A stretch of DNA of 57,784 nucleotides from assembly GCA_947643415.1 (NCBI GenBank), contig CANRWA010000022.1, positions 1 through 57,784 of the forward strand, in the 5' to 3' direction. Position 1 is the first letter of the stretch; every line of letters begins with the position of its first letter. Under the pieces are notes generated by a model. It had not been told where the DNA came from, searched no databases, and saw only the letters and a list, made by a program, of their open reading frames with translations. The position numbers and the translations under genes were made by a program. Shown in pieces: positions 7,684 to 15,202 of this stretch. The stretch is from an uncultured Clostridia bacterium (GTDB lineage: Bacteria > Bacillota > Clostridia > Lachnospirales > Lachnospiraceae).

Positions 7684-8436
7684 TTAACCCTCCATCTCTT
7701 TAAACATCTTGTTCATAATACTGTCATCTTTCCAAAGTGTAGTTTTTGCCATAGCAGAGCCATTATGTTCAAACTGCACTGATATAGCGGTTGTGGCTGG
7801 CTCTTCTCCTGCTTCCGTTACATTTTCCAAATACATATTGGTAAAACCTTTATAAGATCTTTTTCCAACTGACACTGAATTTCCCCAAAATCTACACTGA
7901 TTGCTGCCGAGACCCCATAAGTCAAGCCGGCCACAATCCATGAGTTCATCTTCTCCATTAAACATATCCACTGAAAATTCCGGTGTATCACTTACCATTT
8001 CCCATCCAGAAAACAATTCAAATTCAAAAGATACATCATCCGAAAAAGAAAAATCGGATTTATCCCAGTTAAAGTAAATGTAAATCCTCGCCCTTTCCCT
8101 GCCATAATCTGGCTGTGGCTTAGTTGTGAAAATATATAACTTCTCTGCCTCATCCTCTGTAAAAGGAACCTCTTGCCCATAATATTGAAAGCTTTCCTTT
8201 TTATTTTGCATCTTCTCTCCCAGATACTGTTTAAATCCCGAATCCATCTTCTCCACTATGTCAGAAGGCGTCCCTGCATTCTTCAGTATACCTTCACATT
8301 CTGCCACATCCATTTTCTCTTTAATGTCTCCCTTTTTTGTACTTAGATAATATAGAAGGATATACAAAAACGCTCCCATCAGCAAAATAGCCGCCAATCC
8401 TATGCAAAAAATTTTTCGTTTCTTCGTGTTACCCAT
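7684..8436 (-). CDS. Exported/anchored protein, paralogue of the 8491-9294 product
   Basis: 250 residues with an N-terminal basic stretch and one membrane span (about 8-31), probably an uncleaved anchor. The outside portion shares ordered blocks with the neighbouring 267-residue protein: GTPSDIVEKMD against GTPHDVIESMD, ARIYIYFNW against AKVYASFKW, FSGWEM against NSGWET, and KGFTNMYLENV against FAGYTNFYAVR. The pair therefore arose by duplication and kept colinear structure. No known family was recognised. The gene ends directly against the carrier-protein start, so the two are translationally coupled. An extracytoplasmic role connected to the cluster product is inferred from position only. 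Confidence 0.75.
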   Translation of the reverse strand: MGNTKKRKIFCIGLAAILLMGAFLYILLYYLSTKKGDIKEKMDVAECEGILKNAGTPSDIVEKMDSGFKQYLGEKMQNKKESFQYYGQEVPFTEDEAEKLYIFTTKPQPDYGRERARIYIYFNWDKSDFSFSDDVSFEFELFSGWEMVSDTPEFSVDMFNGEDELMDCGRLDLWGLGSNQCRFWGNSVSVGKRSYKGFTNMYLENVTEAGEEPATTAISVQFEHNGSAMAKTTLWKDDSIMNKMFKEMEG

Positions 8437-8490
8437 TACACTATCATCTCCTTATTCCCGCAATATTTATAGTTTTCAATCATATCATAC

Positions 8491-9294
8491 TTATTTAGTA
8501 GAATATGAAAAATTTATAGTTTTAGTATAAATATCTAATTTCTCCCTATTTGATGAAACAGCGACAGATATACTAACAAATCCTGCTGATAATGACACAC
8601 TATAAGAAATATTGGCGTTAGAAGAAGCATCATGTATATACTCTAAAAAACATTGCTTTGTAGCATCTTTTTTCTTTCTTACCGCATAAAAATTTGTATA
8701 ACCTGCAAAATACCCTTTTTGAGGCAACTTAAGAAATGAATTACCCCCTATGTGAAATGCACACCCTTTTTCTTTTATTTTTGATGGTGATATTTTTATT
8801 GACTGGACAACAACACCGTTATTCTTCACCGCTTTATATGTTAATTCAGGTTGTTCCATTGCGAAACGAGTTTCCCAACCCGAATTTAGTGCAATTGCAA
8901 AAGTATCATTCTTTACAGCTTTCGATTTTCTCCATTTAAAAGAAGCATATACCTTTGCATAATTTTCTCCAGAAATCTTCTTATTCGTTGTATACATAGT
9001 AAAAAGCATATCATTATCACTTGCGGCATATGTACTTACAAGCGGAAATCCTTTTAGATTTGTATTTCCATCTGTTGCCTCCCTACATTCAAAAGATTCA
9101 AATCGTTCATTCTCATCCATGTTCTCACAAATATACTCTTTCATCTCGTCATCCATTGACTCAATAACATCATGTGGTGTACCAATGTCACCTAATAAAG
9201 AATCATCATCTGGCTCTGCACAATATGCCTGAACTGAATTTGCGAAAACAGCAAGAACGCTCATAAAAACACAAACTACTCTTTTTAATTTCAT
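8491..9294 (-). CDS. Secreted protein, paralogue of the 7684-8436 product
   Basis: 267 residues with a clear cleavable signal peptide (MKLKRVVCVFMSVLAVFANS, cleavage near AYCAEP). The ribosome site is AAGGAG, nine bases before the ATG. The mature part shares the GTPxDV/I-x-SMD block, the SGWE block and the KGYFAGYTNFY block with the downstream paralogue, in the same order and spacing. The C-terminal 70 residues are rich in Ser/Val/Ile and look like beta strands. No family or catalytic motif was recognised. One paralogue is released and the other anchored, which could mean a secreted ligand and a membrane receptor, or two parts of a surface complex. That idea is inference. Confidence 0.75.
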   Translation of the reverse strand: MKLKRVVCVFMSVLAVFANSVQAYCAEPDDDSLLGDIGTPHDVIESMDDEMKEYICENMDENERFESFECREATDGNTNLKGFPLVSTYAASDNDMLFTMYTTNKKISGENYAKVYASFKWRKSKAVKNDTFAIALNSGWETRFAMEQPELTYKAVKNNGVVVQSIKISPSKIKEKGCAFHIGGNSFLKLPQKGYFAGYTNFYAVRKKKDATKQCFLEYIHDASSNANISYSVSLSAGFVSISVAVSSNREKLDIYTKTINFSYSTK

Positions 9295-9316
9295 AATAAA
9301 ATCTCCTTATACATTT

Positions 9317-10585
9317 TTAATCAACTTCGCATTTAAAAAATTTCCTCTTTCCATTTATCTCAGGAAACAATTTCTCATAAAAATGAAACTTATACTCTGC
9401 GCCTTTTAGGGCATTATGGCCGATATTATCCACAAAGCACTGTTGGATATTCATTTGCTCTTCTTCCTCATCCACAGCCAGAAGAACCTGAAAATTCCTG
9501 TAAGCAGTCTGAACTACCTGAAACTGGAAAATGCATCTGTCATAAACAGCATTTACAGCATCCACTGCCCGGACAAAGACATAAGGATTTACTTTCTGTC
9601 CATCCTCCATCCTGACCCAGTCATCTTTTCTTCCTGACCTCAGTTTCAGAATGCGTCCCTTATGCCCGCAGGAGCAGGTATTCTCCTGCAGTGAGCCAAT
9701 ATCGCCAATCCCATACCGTATAAAGGGCATGGCGTGGTTATGACATGTTGTAACATAAATATTACCCGCCTCACCTTCCGGCATCGGATTACCCTCATTA
9801 TCCAGGATCTCCACAAACACATTATCTTCCATGCAATGCAGATTCCCCGCCGGACATTCATAAGCAATGGAATTCACTTCATTTGCCCCATACTGGTCTG
9901 CTATAGGACAATGAAAACATTCCTGTATACGAATTCTCAACTCATCTGTAAATTCCTCTCCTGTCATCTCAATGTATTTTAGTGATGCAAGTTCCGGCAA
10001 GCGATATTTTTGTTTCACAAAGCACAACAGTTCAGCGATACATGGCTGCAACAGCAGCCAGACCGGCTGATATTCCTCCATCTGGTGCCAGATTCCCAGC
10101 AGACGCTCTTCGGACAAGTCATTTTTACTAAATTCCAACCCATTCTTTGTATACCGATACATTTCTTCACTGGCTCCTGCCTGCGATACCGTATAAAAAC
10201 GGCACATCCTGTCAAAGGTATGGATTCCATAAAAATATTTCCGGTAAAACCATAGAGGAAACATGGAACGCATATAGTCCTGTTTTCTCCAATACACCTC
10301 GATATACTTTCCCGTGGATCCAGAGGTATCATTTCGTATCATTTCTCCACTATATAACAGCGGCAGATAATACGGTGCCATCAGTTTCAGGGGGTCTTCC
10401 ACAATCTCGTCCTTTTCCAAAAGCGGAAGATCACAGAATGGGATATCCCCGCTGGCTCCTGATATCTTATTCCTAAAATAATCCACCTCCCGGCAGGCTT
10501 CCCTGACTAAATCAGTATTCATATTACCCTCCATCATAATATCCCTTATCAAAACATACGGATACACCATTTTATCTTTCTTCAT
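9317..10585 (-). CDS. PaaK/CapK-type adenylate-forming ligase
   Basis: 422 residues of the phenylacetate-CoA ligase/coenzyme F390 synthetase-like branch. Features are the phosphate-binding NDTSGSTGKYIEVYWRK (about 85-101), QYGANEVNSIAYECPAG (about 232-248), FIRYGIGDIG (about 288-297) with a nearby Cys-x-Cys-Gly-His segment, and a Lys-rich C-terminus (INGKRKFF) that fits the catalytic lysine. Such enzymes activate aryl or other carboxylates. It is the second adenylating enzyme of the cluster, so it may supply a second building block to the carrier protein. The start overlaps the lipoprotein gene by 14 bases. A second ATG at 10570 is an alternative, and neither has a good ribosome site. Confidence 0.85.
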   Translation of the reverse strand: MKKDKMVYPYVLIRDIMMEGNMNTDLVREACREVDYFRNKISGASGDIPFCDLPLLEKDEIVEDPLKLMAPYYLPLLYSGEMIRNDTSGSTGKYIEVYWRKQDYMRSMFPLWFYRKYFYGIHTFDRMCRFYTVSQAGASEEMYRYTKNGLEFSKNDLSEERLLGIWHQMEEYQPVWLLLQPCIAELLCFVKQKYRLPELASLKYIEMTGEEFTDELRIRIQECFHCPIADQYGANEVNSIAYECPAGNLHCMEDNVFVEILDNEGNPMPEGEAGNIYVTTCHNHAMPFIRYGIGDIGSLQENTCSCGHKGRILKLRSGRKDDWVRMEDGQKVNPYVFVRAVDAVNAVYDRCIFQFQVVQTAYRNFQVLLAVDEEEEQMNIQQCFVDNIGHNALKGAEYKFHFYEKLFPEINGKRKFFKCEVD

Positions 10586-11786
10586 ATTCCACGGGAACCA
10601 GTTTGATCTTGCCCTTATATGCCTTTTCGCCTGCCGCTTTCATATAATTATCTAATGGCTGGTAGCACTCATCATCCCCATTCTCATTCTCTGTTGCAGC
10701 CCCACTCACATCCGGTGCAAGATAGCTGGCTTTCTTTGCTTTTTTCGCAAATCGGATGGCTTTTGACCCCTTCGGTGCGATAATCTTCCCCGCCGGAATA
10801 TAGCTGGGAATTTCCCTCCCTTCATCGTCACAACATACCAGCTTTGTATCTTTCCCAAGGAAAACCAGTGTCTCCACACCGCCCTCCTTATAATTATCCG
10901 CATACGGGCCATGACCGTACCTCACCTCGCCTGTCGAGGCAGGAAAAATTAATTTCTTTAACTTCGGGCAGTCTATAAATTCATTATCAGAGATTTCAAT
11001 CTTTTTCTGGTTCTCCGGAAAAGTAATTTCTTTCAGTTTTTTACAATTACCAAAAATATAATACTTCATCTTAATTGCAGGCCATTGGAAAGTCTCTATA
11101 GAAGATTGCCAAAAACACTCCAAGTCAATCTCTCCCTGGAAATCATCCGGGAGTACGATCTCTTTTAATTTTGAACCCCAAAATGCACCGCACCCCAAGC
11201 TGGCAGTTTTCGATTTTAGAACCACTTTCCCTACCCTGCTGTGAGTAAAACTAAATTCATCAATAAGCGTCAGACTTTCTGGCAAATCCACTTGATCTGC
11301 CATCACCCAGGCAAAACCTGCTCCCACTATTTTCCGGATTCCCTCAGATACAATGATTTTCTTCAGGCGCTGCTCACTATCCAGATTCCAGGGAAGAAGT
11401 TTCTTCATATCGCTATACGTAATACCATCCTCACTGTTCAAATAATAGGTGCCTTTCGGATCCATCTCTTCCCCTGTACCCCCTATCCCACAAACAGGAT
11501 ACCCCCTGAATTCAGCGGGAACAATCAATGTATCATCCTTTGTCCTCAGCCCAAGGATACGGATCCCCTCACCATCCCGGCAGTACCGGATCCATTCATA
11601 ATGGCGCTCTCCGATATCCAGGCCTGTCTCTTCCATAATCTTCCCCTCAGCCAGCCTGCCCGTCACTGCCCCGGTTCCCCTGCTCCCGCTTTGTTCCTGC
11701 GTGCCACCGCAGGAACAAAGCATAAGGACCATTGCTGCCATCAAGCAAATGGCATTCCATTTTATCTGATTTACCTTCAGCTCCAT
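10572..11786 (-). CDS. Lipoprotein with BspA-type leucine-rich repeats
   Basis: The ATG at 11786 has AGGAG eight bases before it; a GTG two codons upstream is less likely. The N-terminus is a lipoprotein signal with lipobox LMLCSCGG, so the protein should be lipidated and held on the outer membrane face. About residues 125-330 carry short LRR_5-type repeats, seen as KKIIVSEGIRKI, DQVDLPESLTLIDEFSF, KLKEIVLPDDF, KKLKEITFPEN and KLKKLIFPAST. BspA-like repeats usually mediate protein or surface binding. The repeats are followed by APKGSKAIRFAKKA and an acidic tail. The ligase gene overlaps its end. A binding role at the cell surface is inferred. Confidence 0.85.
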   Translation of the reverse strand: MELKVNQIKWNAICLMAAMVLMLCSCGGTQEQSGSRGTGAVTGRLAEGKIMEETGLDIGERHYEWIRYCRDGEGIRILGLRTKDDTLIVPAEFRGYPVCGIGGTGEEMDPKGTYYLNSEDGITYSDMKKLLPWNLDSEQRLKKIIVSEGIRKIVGAGFAWVMADQVDLPESLTLIDEFSFTHSRVGKVVLKSKTASLGCGAFWGSKLKEIVLPDDFQGEIDLECFWQSSIETFQWPAIKMKYYIFGNCKKLKEITFPENQKKIEISDNEFIDCPKLKKLIFPASTGEVRYGHGPYADNYKEGGVETLVFLGKDTKLVCCDDEGREIPSYIPAGKIIAPKGSKAIRFAKKAKKASYLAPDVSGAATENENGDDECYQPLDNYMKAAGEKAYKGKIKLVPVEYEER

Positions 11787-11813
11787 ACACACCTTCTCCT
11801 TCCATACAAGAAA

Positions 11814-12257
11814 TTATTTTGTGCCTGCCGCATAACCAGTTGAATGGTTCACACTGGCATAAGGCGCTGCAAGGGAACTCCCTGCTACCTTCTTTACTTT
11901 TTTCTTATGCATCTTCTTATTTTTCCATACCAATTTACTGTTTGCTTTCACACAAATATCCTCTTCCACAAAACTGACTTCTGAACGGTCAGCAAGATCT
12001 TCTGCCTCACCTTCTGTCAGTTCCACTGTAGTCATATGTTTTTCCTGCAGGCAGTTCCCGCCATTTTCATTGATATCCTCTGTTTTCCCAAATTCTTTTT
12101 CTACCTGTTTCCGTTCTGAACTGTTCTTTGTACAGATTATGTACTTTTTTTCTTCCTGTGACTTTTTTGCCTGAATCATATTGGTTCCATTTATATCCAT
12201 TAAATATAAACTAAAACTCAATATAGTGATAAACGTTACCATCCTCTTTTTCAGCAT
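11814..12257 (-). CDS. Secreted stand-alone I9 (subtilisin propeptide)-like protein
   Basis: The start MLKKRMVTFITIL at 12257 follows AAAGGAGGG at seven bases, and a longer in-frame extension is rejected. After a signal peptide (about 1-30) comes KYIICTKNSSERKQVEKEFG, then TVELTEGEAEDLADRSEVSF and VEEDICVKA. This layout closely resembles the inhibitor I9/propeptide domain of subtilases. No catalytic subtilase domain follows: the protein ends after about 40 more residues (SLAAPYASVNHSTGY). It is 147 residues long. It may act as a free protease inhibitor or folding chaperone, or may be the remnant of a larger protease gene. It is the first gene after the ECF-type promoter at 12293-12321. Confidence 0.7.
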   Translation of the reverse strand: MLKKRMVTFITILSFSLYLMDINGTNMIQAKKSQEEKKYIICTKNSSERKQVEKEFGKTEDINENGGNCLQEKHMTTVELTEGEAEDLADRSEVSFVEEDICVKANSKLVWKNKKMHKKKVKKVAGSSLAAPYASVNHSTGYAAGTK

Positions 12258-12292
12258 TTTATGCCCTCCTTTATTTTTCTTTCTATATATAA

Positions 12293-12321
12293 TAACGATC
12301 AAAAACGCTGAAATGGGACAA
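12293..12321 (-). promoter_or_regulatory. ECF-type promoter for the I9-like/ligase/carrier operon
   Basis: Minus-strand -35 TGTCCCA (12315-12321) and -10 CGTTAT (12293-12298) are separated by 16 bases and followed by TATATATAGA. The match with the promoter at 4297-4325 covers both boxes, the spacer length and the distance (36 nt) to the next ATG. The likely cognate sigma factor is the next gene upstream. Confidence 0.75.
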
Positions 12322-12377
12322 AAATCAAAAAATTTTATTATTTTTCTTTCATCCACTCTGCCAGCACCAGTATAACC

Positions 12378-12427
12378 AACTTAACGGCGCCAACTTGAAC
12401 ATAAGTTCAAATTGGCGCCGTTAAGTT
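12378..12427. repeat. Long near-perfect palindrome (23-bp arms, 4-base loop)
   Basis: The left arm begins AACTTAACGGCGCC and the right arm ends GGCGCCGTTAAGTT. The 23-bp arms have one mismatch and an ATAA loop, and the stem can extend outward with a bulge to about 12371-12432. It lies between the sigma-factor stop and the operon promoter. No U-run follows on the minus strand, so it is not a classical intrinsic terminator, although it could still stop transcription or insulate the two units. Thirteen bases of the right arm (GTTCAAATTGGCG) recur at 41409-41421. Confidence 0.8.
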
Positions 12428-12454
12428 GTTATAACAATCTACATAACTTTTCTG

Positions 12455-12988
12455 TCAGCCTTCAAAAGATATTCCAATTCCTTCCAGTTTCTTACTGAGA
12501 ATCTTTTTCCCCCGCTGCAGGCGTTTTCTCACTGTCTCAGCTTTCTGTTTCAATATATCTGCAATTTCTTGATAGTCTAATTCCAGAACCAGTTTCATAT
12601 ATATACAGTCCTTATACCGATATGGCAGCTCGTGAACAGCATCCACAATGATCTGAAGGCTTTCATTTTCACTGACCACGTCATAGGGGTCCGCCTCATA
12701 ATGTTTATTCGAAATGCAGTCCGATAATTTCTCCATTTTAGCAAGCTCCCGTTTCTTCATCATATCCAGGGAAACATTCCTGCATATAATAATTACAAAA
12801 TTCTTTATTTTGGTACAAAATGGATCCGAAATTTTCGAAATATTTTTAATGATTCGTACAAATGTCTCCTGTACAGCATCTTCTGCATCTTCTTTGTTCT
12901 GCAATATATCAAAAGCAATATAATATGCCAGACCGACATACTGCTGATAAATACAATGGAGTATCGCATCCTGCCGATGTTTTGCCAT
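12455..12988 (-). CDS. ECF sigma factor (sigma-70 family) heading the acyl-transfer cluster
   Basis: 177 residues from the ATG at 12988 (MAKHRQDAIL). Region 2 is seen as YYIAFDILQNKEDAEDAVQE (about 22-41). Region 4 is seen as LPYRYKDCIYMKLVLELDYQ followed by EIADILKQKAETVRKRLQRG (about 118-160), a helix-turn-helix. There is no region 3, so it is an ECF-type factor. No anti-sigma gene is recognisable next to it. Two matching ECF-type promoters lie downstream at 12293-12321 and 4297-4325. A CGTTATAG sequence also lies about 20 bases before its own start, but without a matching -35. The start is not certain: the best Shine-Dalgarno-like GAGGGG is about 13 bases away. Confidence 0.88.
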   Translation of the reverse strand: MAKHRQDAILHCIYQQYVGLAYYIAFDILQNKEDAEDAVQETFVRIIKNISKISDPFCTKIKNFVIIICRNVSLDMMKKRELAKMEKLSDCISNKHYEADPYDVVSENESLQIIVDAVHELPYRYKDCIYMKLVLELDYQEIADILKQKAETVRKRLQRGKKILSKKLEGIGISFEG

Positions 12989-13031
12989 CTCCTGTTCTCT
13001 TCCCCTCTTTTTTCCTATAACGATTAGGGTG

Positions 13032-13205
13032 TCAATTCTGCTTTCGCACAATCTTATACTCATCATCCATCTGATAATAAGGACAGGCAGAATATGAGGA
13101 ACTAAGAAACCGTGCCATCTCATCCTCATCTAGATTTACCCCGCACTCGGCATATCCATCCTCATCGTATACATAAAAGGCGCAGAACTCACAATTCGTC
13201 GTCAT
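13032..13205 (-). CDS. Small Cys-rich protein, DUF6472-like
   Basis: 57 residues starting MTTNCEFCAFYVYDEDGY, with the ribosome site GGGGG five bases ahead. Four cysteines are arranged as C-x2-C in the N-terminus and two later (AECGV and SACPYY), which suggests a small metal-binding fold. The end, DDEYKIVRKQN, is the conserved tail I recall for DUF6472 proteins of Lachnospiraceae. It overlaps the end of the upstream gene by 17 bases. Function is unknown. Confidence 0.75.
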   Translation of the reverse strand: MTTNCEFCAFYVYDEDGYAECGVNLDEDEMARFLSSSYSACPYYQMDDEYKIVRKQN

Positions 13206-14637
13206 AAAGCCCCCATTTGGACAGCAGGGAGATTCCATTCTGCATAAGCTCCTCTGAAAACTCTTCTGCCTTTGGATCATCATCTGTCATGTCAATCTCT
13301 TCACCTGCCGGCGGCTCGATCTCACCTTCCAGCGTTCCCAGGGTCAGATCCATCGCCATTGTCAAAAGCTGCTCTCCCTCCATCCCCAGAGATACCTTTT
13401 TCAGTTCATAACTCACAGATTTTCCCGGATTCAGATTCTTTACCAGGCCTTCCGCCTCCATCCTGAGCACCTCTTCGGCCTCAGCATTCAGTACCAGTTC
13501 TATGTTACATTTGTTATTCTTTGGATCAATGGTAGTGGTATATGCAAATTTACCAAATGAAATATCATCAATGAGCAGGTTTACATCTATACTTTCCTTT
13601 AAAAGATCTGCCTTCTCATCCTTCAAAACAACCTCAACACTGATCTCTTCCTTATCCTGGGTCGTCTCCACCAAAAGCTGTGCCTTGCAGTCTTCCTTTC
13701 CCTCAAAATCCAGGCTGCAAGAATATGGATTGCCATCTAATGTTACCTCAAAGCTGACTTTGCTGAGATCTTTGCCCTTTCCCTTTACATAAAATGTGAA
13801 ATCAGAAGATTCTTTTGTAAGGTTATCCACGGCCTTTTTCAACAGGGTTAAGAAATCTCCTGCTTCTTCCTCTTCCATATACGCATTGATAAAATCAACC
13901 GTATCCTTCTGCTCAGACATAAAACTGTAGAAATCTCCAAAGACAGTATCCAGCGTACTCTTTGGAACCGTGAGGCAGTAAGTATCCTCCTCTGTCTCTT
14001 CACAGGACAGTTCCTTGTATACCTTGTTCACTTCATCCTTCAGAAATTCTTCACATGCTTTTCCAAATTCCTTATATTTCGCAGAAGACATGTACTCCAT
14101 TCTGTTCTTTATCAGATTGTAAGAATCACCCAACGCCGACTCATCCAGTTTCTTTTTGTCCATCGTAAGAACCTTTCCCGGTGTGAGCTCCGGAAAGGCA
14201 ACACAATTTTTATCTTCGTCCGTATAAGAAACGACAGAAAGCCTGTCATCTCCTTTTGACAGGTTAAATAATGTGTTGGATTTTTTCCCATCGGCACTTG
14301 CCTGTGCATCAATCTGCATCTCGTATTTTGAGAGATCGAATCCCGATGCATCCTCTTCCATGATTTCCTTACTTAACTTAAAATCAGACAGATGGATATT
14401 GGCAGAAGAACCATTTTCCAGACATGCTTTCATAAGCTTCTGTGTTCCCATATGTTCGTCGATGTAAGATCGGCCCAGTTTCTCAGGAATCTGTGCCAGA
14501 AGCTCCAGTGCGCTCTGCTTATCCGATCTGAAAAATCCCGTAGAAGCCATAACTCCTACACTTACTGCCGCTGTAATCACCACGATCACCACAGCCAATA
14601 TGACAGCTTCAAACTTTCCCTTGTTTTTTGTCTTCAT
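13189..14637 (-). CDS. Membrane-anchored extracytoplasmic protein of unknown function
   Basis: 482 residues from MKTKNKGKFEAVILA, with GGGAGG seven bases before the ATG. One membrane span lies at about residues 11-32, followed by an acidic, strand-rich outside domain with repeated Lys/Glu/Asp segments (for example LTLLKKAVDNLTKESSDF and YSCSLDFEGKEDCKAQLL). It resembles the large anchored proteins of Lachnospiraceae that carry DUF-type lipid- or wall-facing domains, but I cannot name the family with confidence. The start overlaps the PAP2 gene by 29 bases, so the two are probably co-expressed. Confidence 0.7.
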   Translation of the reverse strand: MKTKNKGKFEAVILAVVIVVITAAVSVGVMASTGFFRSDKQSALELLAQIPEKLGRSYIDEHMGTQKLMKACLENGSSANIHLSDFKLSKEIMEEDASGFDLSKYEMQIDAQASADGKKSNTLFNLSKGDDRLSVVSYTDEDKNCVAFPELTPGKVLTMDKKKLDESALGDSYNLIKNRMEYMSSAKYKEFGKACEEFLKDEVNKVYKELSCEETEEDTYCLTVPKSTLDTVFGDFYSFMSEQKDTVDFINAYMEEEEAGDFLTLLKKAVDNLTKESSDFTFYVKGKGKDLSKVSFEVTLDGNPYSCSLDFEGKEDCKAQLLVETTQDKEEISVEVVLKDEKADLLKESIDVNLLIDDISFGKFAYTTTIDPKNNKCNIELVLNAEAEEVLRMEAEGLVKNLNPGKSVSYELKKVSLGMEGEQLLTMAMDLTLGTLEGEIEPPAGEEIDMTDDDPKAEEFSEELMQNGISLLSKWGLYDDEL

Positions 14638-15178
14638 AGTTTCCTCCCTTTTTTGCATTATAAATGGTTGCTTTATCTATTATCCACCGGGACAGTATGG
14701 CAAGAGATATTCCGATGAATGCTCCTGCCAGAATGTCTGTCGGATAATGTACATAAAAATACATCCGCGATGCTGCAATGATGAAAGCTCCCGCCAGGGC
14801 GGCAATTCCCCATTTTCTATTCCAGATATATATTCCTGCCGCGGCGGCAAAGGAGGACATAGTATGCCCGGAGGGAAAGGAATAATCCCTCGGTACCGCA
14901 ATCAGCATCTCTATGTCAGATGCCCGCCAGCACGGCCTTGGCCTTGCCACCACATTTTTCAGGAAAGCATTTCCCACCAACAGGCAGAACACCAGTGACA
15001 ACAGCACTGCGATCCCGGTGCTCCGGCTGGATTTCCGTACCAGAAGCAGAATCCCCACAGCAATCCATACGGCACCGGCTTCGCCGATCAGGGTAAATAA
15101 TTTTAAAACCGGAGTCAGAACCGGATTCTGTATCACCTGAAACCAATCCAGAATGGTACTGTCAAACCACTCAACCAC
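14609..15178 (-). CDS. PAP2-family membrane phosphatase
   Basis: 189 residues from a GTG start with GGGGG at seven bases. Three PAP2 signature blocks are present in order: KNVVARPRP (about 74-82), PSGHT (about 101-105), and SRMYFYVHYPTD (about 137-148). The first holds the basic phosphate-binding residues and the last two the catalytic histidines. About five membrane spans surround them. Members remove phosphate from lipid phosphates such as undecaprenyl pyrophosphate or phosphatidic acid at the outer membrane face. Which lipid is used here cannot be told. It lies between a GHL10 hydrolase gene and an anchored unknown protein. Confidence 0.92.
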   Translation of the reverse strand: MVEWFDSTILDWFQVIQNPVLTPVLKLFTLIGEAGAVWIAVGILLLVRKSSRSTGIAVLLSLVFCLLVGNAFLKNVVARPRPCWRASDIEMLIAVPRDYSFPSGHTMSSFAAAAGIYIWNRKWGIAALAGAFIIAASRMYFYVHYPTDILAGAFIGISLAILSRWIIDKATIYNAKKGGNYEDKKQGKV

Positions 15179-15202
15179 AAAATGCCCCCTTTAGAACCGA
15201 TA

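Noticed and set aside
13010..13020. CGTTATAG before the cluster sigma gene as an autoregulatory ECF promoter
   Set aside because: No TGTCCCA-like -35 lies 16 bases upstream; one half of the motif is not enough.
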